A stretch of DNA of 64,000 nucleotides, from contig JAPPDF010000094.1 in NCBI GenBank assembly GCA_028875575.1, positions 52,021 to 116,020 on the forward strand. Reading direction: 5' to 3'. Positions 49,379 to 57,422 of the stretch are shown here, piece by piece. The notes beneath the pieces are model-generated. The model saw nothing but the letters and a program-made list of their open reading frames with translations, was not told where the DNA came from and searched no databases. The stretch is from Acidobacteriota bacterium (GTDB taxonomy: Bacteria; Acidobacteriota; Terriglobia; Versatilivoradales; Versatilivoraceae). The position numbers and the translations under genes were made by a program. Position 1 is the stretch's first letter. Every line of letters begins with the position of its first letter.

Positions 49379-51148
49379 CTAGCGATAGTCCACCTGCAGT
49401 TCCAGCTTCTCGACGAACAGGGGGGCGTCGGCTTGAGGCGACCGGCCGGTCACGCGTATTCCCACCAGGTTGGTGCCCACGGCGAACTGATTCGGATCCA
49501 AGCCTGAAAACACCAGCCAGCCGTCCTCCACAACCGGTTCCTCCAGTAGCAGGTTGTTGATCCTCACTTCGATCCGTTTCCCCATGTCATCCAGCGGTGA
49601 GCTGTTATAGAGGTGGTTGATACGCTTGAACAGGGCGATCAAGGCTCTGGGCATCCGGTTCGGCCCCGGCGGATCCGGTTTTACCGAGGTTCTCATCCTC
49701 TCGACGTGGGTCCCGGCCGCGGCGTCGTGGAGAATGAGTCGCAAACTGATGTCCTGGATGTTTCGAGCTTCCCGCCCCAGAGGATCGGCTACCGAAAGCT
49801 TCAAGAGGGTGTCGGCCTTCCCCTGGTTGTCCAGCGGGGCCGGCAGTTGGGCCAACATGTTGGTATTGAGAAAGAAGCGAGGGGTCTCCCATCCGACCGT
49901 CCCGGGGGCGCCGCTCCCTCCCCCGCCGCGGCGCTGCACCACGAAGGTCTTGTCCTTGCGGCGGAGCATCTCCGGATCGCCGATCTCCCGGTAGAGGCGG
50001 CGGTGCACCGGGGCCATCCTGTAATCGTGCAGCAGCGCGCCGATGCGGTCCGCGTCCTCCTTCATGGCATAGGTCCAGTTGAAGCAGTAGATCCCGTCCA
50101 CTCCCTGTTGCCACCAGTTGGCGAACACCCCGCGCAACACCTCGATGGGAGGCCAGTCGTAGCCGTCGGAGGTATGGTGTTCGTCCGAGCCCCCCAGCAG
50201 CTTGATGGGGGTTCCGGCCGTAATCCGGCGATAGGCCGCCACGTCGCCCTCGAAGGATCGGCAGCCCAGCGCAATGATGTCGAGCAACTGCCGGCTGGTC
50301 CAGGTCTCGATATCGATGCCGTCGATGCGGCAGCCTTCGATGCTGGCCGGCAGCCGGGCAGCCAGCAAGATGGGGCGGCCCCTCCGTTCGGCCGCCTCCA
50401 GGGTCAGAGCTCGGACCTTGCTCATGAAGTCCGTGAGATGGTGCCGGTATTTCCACTGTTGGCCCAGGGGAAGCGTGATCGGACCTCGGGCAAAGTCGAT
50501 CTCGATGCCATCGAAATCGTAGTTCTCGACCACCTCGCGAAGAATGCTCAACTTGTAGTCGCGGATCTCCTGGTTGCGAAAGTCCCAGAAAATCTTGCGG
50601 TCCGGGGCCCAGGGCCCGGCCAGCAGCCACTCCGGGTGGCGTTGCTTCATCGGAATCTGCCGGGTCACCACCAGGTCGTTGTCCGAGCCGTTGACCCGGT
50701 AGGAGTAGAAGGCCTCCAGACCCCGCTCCCTGGTCGCCTCCAGGAATATCCGCATGATGTCGACGCCCTCCTCCACCCACTTGCGGTAGCCCTCCTGGTC
50801 GTAGAGGGGCATCACCTCGCTGGGATAGGGGGACTGGTGGCCTTCGCCCCAGTTCCACCAGATGCTGTCGATCTGGCTCTCCGGATCGTCGGCAAAGGTG
50901 AAGCTCAGCTTCACCAGGTCGCTGGGAGGGATGTCGGCGAATTTGAGGTCACCGTGGATGGCGTCGAAATTGACCACCACCCGCCGCTGCCGCTCGATCT
51001 GGGCCAGGTGTTGCGGGGAGAGGACAAAACGTTCGCCGTCCTCAGCCGGGGTCTCGTCGGCCGGCTGGCAAGCCGCCGCACAAAAAAAAGCCGCCATTAC
51101 CACCGCGGCCAGGATACCTCGTGGTCTCACTCCGGTATGGGTGTCCAT
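49379..51148 (-). CDS. GH10-like (GHL10/DUF187-type) lipoprotein, paralogue 2
   Basis: 589 residues; GGAG eight bases upstream. A lipoprotein signal ends FFCAAAC. The barrel holds GLEAFYSYRVNGSDND, YDFDGIEIDFARGPITLP (the acidic strand motif), PILLAARLP, DGIDIETW and WPPIEVLRGVFANWWQQGVD. A C-terminal beta domain begins at KTFVVQRRGGGGSG and ends LEKLELQVDYR. Highly similar in layout to paralogue 3 and more distantly to paralogue 1. Predicted to act on glycans in the periplasm; substrate unknown. Confidence 0.67.
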   Translation of the reverse strand: MDTHTGVRPRGILAAVVMAAFFCAAACQPADETPAEDGERFVLSPQHLAQIERQRRVVVNFDAIHGDLKFADIPPSDLVKLSFTFADDPESQIDSIWWNWGEGHQSPYPSEVMPLYDQEGYRKWVEEGVDIMRIFLEATRERGLEAFYSYRVNGSDNDLVVTRQIPMKQRHPEWLLAGPWAPDRKIFWDFRNQEIRDYKLSILREVVENYDFDGIEIDFARGPITLPLGQQWKYRHHLTDFMSKVRALTLEAAERRGRPILLAARLPASIEGCRIDGIDIETWTSRQLLDIIALGCRSFEGDVAAYRRITAGTPIKLLGGSDEHHTSDGYDWPPIEVLRGVFANWWQQGVDGIYCFNWTYAMKEDADRIGALLHDYRMAPVHRRLYREIGDPEMLRRKDKTFVVQRRGGGGSGAPGTVGWETPRFFLNTNMLAQLPAPLDNQGKADTLLKLSVADPLGREARNIQDISLRLILHDAAAGTHVERMRTSVKPDPPGPNRMPRALIALFKRINHLYNSSPLDDMGKRIEVRINNLLLEEPVVEDGWLVFSGLDPNQFAVGTNLVGIRVTGRSPQADAPLFVEKLELQVDYR

Positions 51149-51251
51149 GGGAAGGGCTCCAGGGGGTGGCCGCGTGGCCGGCCGAAAATGGTCGGAAACG
51201 GCCCCGAGGCTAAAGGAAATCGATCGGCCGGCCCAAAGTGGTTCGGCAGAG

Positions 51252-52193
51252 TCACTCGGCCGATGAGGGAGAATCGCCCAGCCGCTTGAATCCGTGCTTC
51301 TTCAGGAACTCGCGGGTGGCGACATGAATCCTGAGGAGCTCGGCCCGGCTGAACCGACCGTGCTTCCCTCCGGGAATGGTTACCAGTTGGTTGGGGACTC
51401 CGGATTCATCCAATGCCCGGTGCAGGCGAACGGCATGGTCGTAGGGAACCACCCTGTCGGCATCCCCGTGGATGGTCAGCACCGGCGGCAGTCCCGGCCG
51501 GACGTAGCTCAGAGGCGAAACCCGCCTGGCGATCTCATGGCGGTCGCTCTGGCTGCCCAACCAGGTTACGGCGTAGGACTGCATGTTCTCGCCTTCCAGC
51601 AGGTCATCGACATCGGTGATCCCGAACCAGTTCACGATGGCGGCCACCTTGAGCTCGTCCCTGCCCAGACAGCGCCGGTCCAGACTCGAGGAAGCCGGCA
51701 GCATCCCGGTGATCAGGGAAAGATGGCCGCCCGCCGACCTTCCGGTGAGCACGATCCAGTCGGTGTCGAAGTTGTATTTCTCGGCGTTCCGGATGACCCA
51801 GCGCAAGGCACAGCGGGTGTCCTCCACGGCACCTGGTGCCAGCGAGACCCTGGCCAGCCGGTATCCCACGTTGACCACGGCCCAGCCCATCTCCAGATAG
51901 GGCAGGAAATGGAGCGGGCGGACACTCTTGTTGCCGGCGACCCAGCCCCCGCCATGAATGTAGACCACCGTGGGCGTCGGCGACGTCGCCCGCCACGGCC
52001 GGTAGACATCCAGCTTGGACTCCCAGTTGTCGGCCACCAGGTAGGTGATGTCGGTCCTGACGATGTAGCGACTGAACAGGGTGGCCGCCCAGCCTTCCGT
52101 TGGCGAAACTTTCTCCCCGCCCCAAGCCTGTGGAACAAGCGTCAACAGAACCACCAGCGCCAGAACGCTTCTCAATCGATTGGAATCCAACAT
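51252..52193 (-). CDS. Secreted alpha/beta-hydrolase (esterase/peptidase-like, BD-FAE type)
   Basis: 313 residues from ATG 52193, with GGAGG six bases before. Signal peptide to about residue 25 (VPQAWGGE). Oxyanion motif VVYIHGGGWVAG, nucleophile elbow LTGRSAGGH, acid in IHGDADRVVPY and His in PGGKHGRF give a complete triad. It resembles feruloyl- and acetyl-esterase-type hydrolases that trim polysaccharides. It sits 103 bp downstream-oriented between GH10-like paralogues 2 and 3, which fits glycan breakdown. Confidence 0.88.
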   Translation of the reverse strand: MLDSNRLRSVLALVVLLTLVPQAWGGEKVSPTEGWAATLFSRYIVRTDITYLVADNWESKLDVYRPWRATSPTPTVVYIHGGGWVAGNKSVRPLHFLPYLEMGWAVVNVGYRLARVSLAPGAVEDTRCALRWVIRNAEKYNFDTDWIVLTGRSAGGHLSLITGMLPASSSLDRRCLGRDELKVAAIVNWFGITDVDDLLEGENMQSYAVTWLGSQSDRHEIARRVSPLSYVRPGLPPVLTIHGDADRVVPYDHAVRLHRALDESGVPNQLVTIPGGKHGRFSRAELLRIHVATREFLKKHGFKRLGDSPSSAE

Positions 52194-52265
52194 CCATTAC
52201 CTCCCCTCGGGGCTACGTTTGAAATCCTTACCGCCGCATACCGGTGAAGAATCGCATCTGAGCCT

Positions 52266-52381
52266 TTTGCAAAATTCGGCAGCGGGACGCTTACCGGAAA
52301 TGGCCACAAAAGGCACAAAAACATAAATTGTGACTTGTGTGCCTTTTGTGGTTGGACAGCATTTTTCACCGGGTCGCACCC
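52266..52381. repeat. Dispersed 116-bp repeat with internal hairpin, copy 1
   Basis: Begins TTTGCAAAATTCGGCAGCGG and ends near ATTTTTCACCGGGTCGCACC; nearly the same sequence occurs at 57212-57328. Internally CCACAAAAGGCACA pairs with TGTGCCTTTTGTGG. The surrounding 52194-52540 gap also has a CTTCGT/CCTTCG-rich low-complexity stretch at 52462-52515 and no gene. Confidence 0.8.
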
Positions 52382-52540
52382 GAAATTGAAAATGGCAGAA
52401 CCTCAGGTATGCCGGCCAGATAACCTGCCTCGTTGGGAATTTTGCAAAAAGCTCATCTTTCCCTTGGTCTTCCTTCGTCTCCCTTCGTTGTCCTTCGCGT
52501 CCCTTGGTGGATATCTCTTTTCCTTCCCCGCCCCTCGTGA

Positions 52541-53560
52541 TCAGGCGGACAGGTTCCAGACACGGGCCGCATTCAGTCCCAGGATCTTCTCCACATCGTC
52601 CGGACTCAAAAAAGTCATCTCCTCCCGGACCAGGGCCAGCTCCTTGGCCAGTGTAGGCCGCTCGTAGGCGGCTCGAGAGGCGCCCGGGTACCCCGTCCCC
52701 CACAGCAACTGGTCAGCTCCGAACTCCTCGTAGACCCTTCGCACCCAGGAGAAGGCTTCCCGGAACGGATAGCCGGCTCCGGAAACCGAGGTGAGCTCGG
52801 AGACCTTGACCCAGACGTTGGGGTACTTGGACAAGGCCAGCAGTTTCTTGAACTCCGGGGTGGGATCCTCCACGGTCAGATCGATCTGGGAGAGATGATC
52901 GATGCAGACCTTCACCTCCGGATGGCGGCTCACCATCTCTTCCAGCTTGGGGAGCTGCCGGGTGGAAATATAGAAGTTGAAGACCGCATCCAGTTGGGCG
53001 GCCCGCTTCCAGAGCTTGTCGGTATCGGGATGGTTGAGCCACCCATCGCCCCCCTTGTCGCCGTCGAGGTAGTAGATCGGGCTGAAACGCATTCCCGAAA
53101 AGCCATGCTCCTTGACCCAATACTCGAGCCGGTCGGCCACCTTGGGGTCGGTGGGGTCGATGAGGCCATGGGCCCGAACGCGGTCGGGGTGGGCCTTGAG
53201 GCTGTCGGCCACATAGGAATTGTCCCATCCGTGGTAGATCACCTGAACCAGGATGCTGTGCGTCACGCCGTTGCGGTCCATGTCCTCGATGAGCATCTCG
53301 GTGGTGCCTTCGGCGGGAATGTCGGCGTATTTGAAGTCGGGAATGTAGGGGTGCGGAAAGGGATAACGGACGGGATCGTTGGCCCAGACGTGCATGTGGG
53401 TGTCGACCACCGGCAGCCGCACGGGAGCCGGCGGCTCCTTTTCGGGACGGCACCCCGGAGCCAAGGTCGCACCGGCCAAACCCAGCGCCACCGCGCAACG
53501 GCCGGTGGATTCCAGGAACTCGCGTCTGTTGACGGGCTGCTTCAGGTCGTTGCTCTTCAT
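52541..53560 (-). CDS. Tat-exported amidohydrolase (TIM-barrel, dicarboxylate/lactone hydrolase type)
   Basis: 339 residues from ATG 53560 (GGAAGGGAA upstream); the frame is open far beyond, but that part is a shadow of the GH10-like gene. Tat signal NRREFLESTGRCAVALGLAG followed by a Cys. Amidohydrolase_2 features are VVDTHMHVWAND (metal HxH), DPTDPKVADRLEYWVKEHGFSGMRF, VCIDHLSQIDL and LLWGTGYPG, the last replacing the usual WGSDYP Asp with Gly. It may hydrolyse a lactone or decarboxylate an aromatic acid. The Asp replacement makes activity uncertain. Confidence 0.85.
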   Translation of the reverse strand: MKSNDLKQPVNRREFLESTGRCAVALGLAGATLAPGCRPEKEPPAPVRLPVVDTHMHVWANDPVRYPFPHPYIPDFKYADIPAEGTTEMLIEDMDRNGVTHSILVQVIYHGWDNSYVADSLKAHPDRVRAHGLIDPTDPKVADRLEYWVKEHGFSGMRFSPIYYLDGDKGGDGWLNHPDTDKLWKRAAQLDAVFNFYISTRQLPKLEEMVSRHPEVKVCIDHLSQIDLTVEDPTPEFKKLLALSKYPNVWVKVSELTSVSGAGYPFREAFSWVRRVYEEFGADQLLWGTGYPGASRAAYERPTLAKELALVREEMTFLSPDDVEKILGLNAARVWNLSA

Positions 53561-53598
53561 TTCCCTTCCCTGACCGGACCCGGTCTGTTTCACCCCGG

Positions 53599-55434
53599 CT
53601 ACTGAACCCCTCCGGCCGTCCCGGCCGCCGCCACCTGGCGCCGCGGAAGATAGTCGACCCGCACCTCGACTTTCTCCAGCGTCATGGCCGGATCGTCCGC
53701 CTTGCGCCCCTTCACCAGAATGCCGACCAGGTTTTCGCCCACTGCAAACAGATCGGGATCGGGGCTGAAGACCACCCAACCCTCCTCCACCCTGCCGTCG
53801 TTCACAAGCACCCCGTTCACCCGCACTTCCAGGCGAGTTTCGATCCCCGCCCTGGGAGGAGAAGTTTGCAACTGCGGGATGGTCCAGAAAGGATTGATGG
53901 GCGCCTTGCCGATGGTTTGTTCCGCAGACAGCTTCTTGGTCCCGGGGTCCGACAGCAGCAGCGCCAGGGTCAGATCCCCGATCTGGGCGACATGGTCGGA
54001 GAGGCGGTCTCCGACCCGCAGTTTCAACAGGGTGTCCACCCTTCCGGAATTGCTCAGAGTCGCCGGCAACTGGGCCAGCATGTTGGTGTTTTGGTAAGCA
54101 AAGCGGGGTGTCTTCCACTCGTGAACGTTGGGTCCCCCGGAGCCGCCCCCGCCCCTGCGCTGGACCACGAAGGTCTTGTCCAGGAATCGCAGGGTTTCGG
54201 GGCTGCCCAGTTCCTTGTAAGCCTGCTGGTAGATCTGGATTCGATCGGAGTCGTCGAAATAGGCCTGATGGACGAACATCCCCGTCTTTTTCCTGACTTC
54301 CGGAGAGGCGGTGCCCCAATTGAAGGCCTGCAGGCTGTCGATGCCCTGCTGCCACCAGTTGGCCGCCACTCCCCGCATGACCTCGATGGGAGGCCAGGAG
54401 TAGCCGTCGGAACAGTGATGGTCGTCCAGGGTGGCGTAAATCTTGATCGGCTTGTCCCCGACCAGGTGGCGGAAACGTTCGATCTCGAGCTCGAGGGACC
54501 GCACTCCCAGGACCAGGATGTCCACCAGGTTGTCTCGAACCCAGGTCTCCACGTCCAGGCCGTCGAAATGGCAGCCGACCAGCGTGTCGGGGATCCGGGC
54601 CGCCAGCAGGAAGGGGCGGCCGCGCCGCTCCTCCACCTTGAGGGTGATGGCCCTCAGGTCGCGCAGGAACTGGCTGATCGCCCGTCGGTTGGCCCACATC
54701 CGACCGGCAGGCAGATTGCTGGGTCCGCGGGCGAAGTCCACCTCCAGGCCGTCGAAATCGTAATCCTCGACCAATTCCCGCAATACGCTCAACTTGCGGG
54801 CTCGCGCCTCCGGGACGGCGAAATTCCACTTGGCGTTGCCCCATTCATCCTTCACCACCCAGTCGGGGTGAGCCTCGGCGAATTCCTTGCCGAACTCGGT
54901 GTGGCTGGTGCCGTCGCTGATCCGGTAGGAGTAGAAGCACTCGATCCCGCGCTTCTTGGTTTCCTCCAGGTAGACCTTGGCGATATTGATCCCCTCATCG
55001 GCCCATCGATAGATGGTCTCGACGTTGCCGCCCATGTAGGGGCCCTTGGCCAGGGGGCTGTCCCTGGCGGTCATGGGCCGGGCCTTCATGGGGAACAACT
55101 GGTCCAGGCACCACCACTGTCCGTCGATCTGGCTGCCGGGCTCATCGGTGAACCCCAGCTCGTAGGTCATCAGATTCTCGATGCTGACCTGGCGCTGGAT
55201 GGCCGCCAGCAGGCCGTCGGCCGGATGGTTGACCACGATTCTCCGCTTGGCCTTGACCGCGGCAATGTGTTCGGGAGACAGCTTGAATTTCCCATCCGCC
55301 GCCTCGTGGCTCTCTACAGGAACCAGAACCAGGCCGGCAAGCAGCCCGGCGGCGGTCAATGCACCCAGGGCTCGGCGGCCCTTGGCCGACCGGCGGCACC
55401 GGTCTTCGGCAGCATCAGTCCGTTTCTTGATCAT
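53599..55434 (-). CDS. GH10-like (GHL10/DUF187-type) secreted protein, paralogue 3
   Basis: 611 residues from ATG 55434 (GGAGG nine bases before). A long basic N-region precedes a signal segment (LGALTAAGLLAGLVLVPVES). The barrel carries GIECFYSYRISDGTSH, YDFDGLEVDFARGPSNLP, PFLLAARIP, DGLDVETW and WPPIEVMRGVAANWWQQG. The C-terminal domain begins KTFVVQRRGGGGSGGP, as in paralogue 2. The amidohydrolase follows 38 bp downstream on the same strand, suggesting one transcript. Confidence 0.67.
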   Translation of the reverse strand: MIKKRTDAAEDRCRRSAKGRRALGALTAAGLLAGLVLVPVESHEAADGKFKLSPEHIAAVKAKRRIVVNHPADGLLAAIQRQVSIENLMTYELGFTDEPGSQIDGQWWCLDQLFPMKARPMTARDSPLAKGPYMGGNVETIYRWADEGINIAKVYLEETKKRGIECFYSYRISDGTSHTEFGKEFAEAHPDWVVKDEWGNAKWNFAVPEARARKLSVLRELVEDYDFDGLEVDFARGPSNLPAGRMWANRRAISQFLRDLRAITLKVEERRGRPFLLAARIPDTLVGCHFDGLDVETWVRDNLVDILVLGVRSLELEIERFRHLVGDKPIKIYATLDDHHCSDGYSWPPIEVMRGVAANWWQQGIDSLQAFNWGTASPEVRKKTGMFVHQAYFDDSDRIQIYQQAYKELGSPETLRFLDKTFVVQRRGGGGSGGPNVHEWKTPRFAYQNTNMLAQLPATLSNSGRVDTLLKLRVGDRLSDHVAQIGDLTLALLLSDPGTKKLSAEQTIGKAPINPFWTIPQLQTSPPRAGIETRLEVRVNGVLVNDGRVEEGWVVFSPDPDLFAVGENLVGILVKGRKADDPAMTLEKVEVRVDYLPRRQVAAAGTAGGVQ

Positions 55435-55603
55435 GGCAATGAGCCTCCAATTCAGCGACAAGTCGCAGATGACTCTCCCCTGATCGGGGATCTGTCCCAA
55501 CCCACCTCGCGCTCATACAGGGTCGTACGCATCAACGATCCAGGCGGCCGCGGCCGGGCGGTCAAGGACCGCAGGTTGGCCCACCCAACGTCGGCCCGAT
55601 GCC

Positions 55604-56050
55604 CTACTTCCGTCGCGAGTCCCGGTACAACTGAATATACTCCTCGACCGAGGTCGCGGCGACGGTTTCTCCGATCACCTCCAGGGGCAGGTCCTCCAGC
55701 TTTTTGAAGCGCACGCAGGACTTGCCCATATCCAGTTTTTTGCCGCTGGCCCTGAACTTCTCTTCAAACCTTGCCCTGGAACCCTGGTGGCTGTAAACGC
55801 ACATCAGGTAGAGCCCCATATGGTGCTTCTGCGAAGCCAGACCGGCAAACATCAGGGGCTGCTTGTTGTAGGTATCGGGACAGCGCGCCAGCGGAACCTC
55901 GTAGCAGATCATGCCCCAGTTCATGGTCTCGACGTAGCCCGGGGGCAGATGGTCCAGAATCACCTGTCGCACGACCCCCAGTGCCTCCGCACGCTCCTCG
56001 GGAAGCTCCTGCAGGTACTCTTCAACCGTGGCGGCGCTGCTTCTTGCCAT
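55604..56050 (-). CDS. DUF1801 (YdhG-like) protein
   Basis: 148 residues. Typical DUF1801 pattern: VEEYLQELPEERAEALGVVRQVILDHLPPGYVETMNWGMICYEVPL, then LMFAGLASQKHHMGLYLM and GKSCVRFKKLEDLPLEVIGE. A small cytosolic alpha/beta protein of the YjbR/frataxin-like fold group. Function unknown, sometimes linked to iron handling. Confidence 0.9.
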   Translation of the reverse strand: MARSSAATVEEYLQELPEERAEALGVVRQVILDHLPPGYVETMNWGMICYEVPLARCPDTYNKQPLMFAGLASQKHHMGLYLMCVYSHQGSRARFEEKFRASGKKLDMGKSCVRFKKLEDLPLEVIGETVAATSVEEYIQLYRDSRRK

Positions 56051-56103
56051 GCTCGCACCCTATCGAAAAACACCCCCGTGCAGGGAGCGCACCACGCCGG
56101 CAA

Positions 56104-56478
56104 TCAGGCCAGCTTCCTCCAGGCCTCCCAGACCAGCAAGCCCCAACCCACCAGGAAACAGAGACCTCCCAAAGGGGTTATGGCTCCCAGGCCTCGAATT
56201 CCGGTGAGGCTCAGCGCGTAGAGACTTCCGGAAAATAGAACGATGCCAGCCAACCAGAGGCCGCCGGTCCACTGAAAAAGGGCGCCGCCCCACCGGTCCA
56301 TGGCCAGAGCCAGCGCCACCAGGCCCAGGCCGTGATACACCTGGTAGCGGGCTCCGACTTCAAAAATCTCGAGCAGGTCGGCGGAAAGCCGCTGTTTGAG
56401 CACATGGGCGCCAAAAGCGCCGGCAGCCACCGCCAGACCCACCATCAGGCAGCCCATCCCGAACCAGAATCGTGGCAT
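56104..56478 (-). CDS. DUF423 small membrane protein
   Basis: 124 residues from ATG 56478, with AGGAGG seven bases before; the open frame upstream is not conserved. Four membrane segments are seen. Family motifs are AVAAGAFGAHVLKQRLS, ARYQVYHGLGLVALAL, GIVLFSGSLYALSLTG and ITPLGGLCFLVGW. DUF423 proteins are of unknown function and widespread in bacteria. Confidence 0.92.
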   Translation of the reverse strand: MPRFWFGMGCLMVGLAVAAGAFGAHVLKQRLSADLLEIFEVGARYQVYHGLGLVALALAMDRWGGALFQWTGGLWLAGIVLFSGSLYALSLTGIRGLGAITPLGGLCFLVGWGLLVWEAWRKLA

Positions 56479-56602
56479 TGCAGAACCTCCTTCAAAATGC
56501 TCGTCGCCTGACGGAAACCTCTTTTCGAGCACCCGCCGCCCCGGGAGTCTCCGGAGCCATTTCCCACCTCTGGAACCCCTACTTCGGCGGGACCATTTTC
56601 AG

Positions 56603-57031
56603 CTATTCTCCACCCCCTCCGCCGGAAGGAAGGAGCCGCCGCAACTCCGAGAGAGGAAGTTTCTCCAGCCAGCTCTTGGAGCGGCGCTTCAGGTAGACCC
56701 GGATGCCGTCCCCGGCAGGTTCCATCCAGAACGCTTCCCAGCGCTCGGCTCCCAGTTCATTGAGCCGTGCCTGGCGGGATTGGGCGTCTTCCCGCGGCAG
56801 GTCCACGATCCTGTACTCCCAGTCGCCGATCCGGTGCAGATCCTGCCTGGCCCACTCCAGGGCGTCCTTGGGAACCTTCTGCCCCGACTCCCGGGCTTGC
56901 TGGTAGAGTTCCCGGACTCGCTCCTTGAGGACTGCCACCCGGTCACCGGGAGAGGCCGGGAGATCCGGGTCCGAGGCACAGCCGGCCAGGAGCGCCGCCA
57001 GCAACAGGTGCGGAAACACGGATTTGCTCAT
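56603..57031 (-). CDS. Small lipoprotein, unrecognised
   Basis: 142 residues from ATG 57031, giving a lipoprotein signal (HLLLAALLAGC). The mature part starts with a helix (DRVAVLKERVRELYQQARESGQ), then an alpha/beta segment (DWEYRIVDLPREDAQSRQARLNELGAERWEAFWMEPAGDGIRVYLK is its span, about residues 70-118), resembling short DUF4177-like domains that read WEY....L.....N..G..GWE. The C-terminus is Gly-rich. DUF4177 relationship is tentative. Confidence 0.65.
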   Translation of the reverse strand: MSKSVFPHLLLAALLAGCASDPDLPASPGDRVAVLKERVRELYQQARESGQKVPKDALEWARQDLHRIGDWEYRIVDLPREDAQSRQARLNELGAERWEAFWMEPAGDGIRVYLKRRSKSWLEKLPLSELRRLLPSGGGGGE

Positions 57032-57156
57032 GGGCCCTCTATTGTCTCCAACCCGACCCAAAAGTCCAACCCTGATCCTCCGGGATTTGCTTGCTCAGGA
57101 CAACTGAAGGAGTATCCATGAGGGACCGGAAAGAGAAATCCTCGCAGGGGAACGAC

Positions 57157-57346
57157 GAACCACGAATGGACACCAATGAACAACAATAATCCGACTGGTG
57201 AGTTGAGGCGTTTGCAAAATTCGGCAGCGGGACGTTTACCGCGAATGGCCACAAAGGTCACAAAAACACAAATCATGACTTTTGTGCCTTTTGTGGTTAG
57301 ACAGCATTTTTTGCCGAGCCCCACCCGACGTGTCCATTCGTGGTTC
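57157..57346. repeat. MITE-like element: dispersed repeat copy 2 bounded by a perfect 17-bp inverted repeat
   Basis: GAACCACGAATGGACAC (57157-57173) and its exact complement GTGTCCATTCGTGGTTC (57330-57346) flank the second copy of the 116-bp repeat (57212-57328). The element fills about half of the 57032-57422 gap. There is no gene inside. The 52-kb copy lacks the outer 17-bp repeats. Confidence 0.7.
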
Positions 57347-57422
57347 ATCGTCCCTTACGGCGCCCCTCGGCGCTGATCCGAAAGCGATGGAAAGAGACCG
57401 GCGGCTGTACTAAGATCACGGC

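Noticed and set aside
53561..54844. Upstream extension of the amidohydrolase frame
   Set aside because: Overlaps the GH10-like gene in another frame and is Arg/Gly-rich; the Tat signal begins at ATG 53560.
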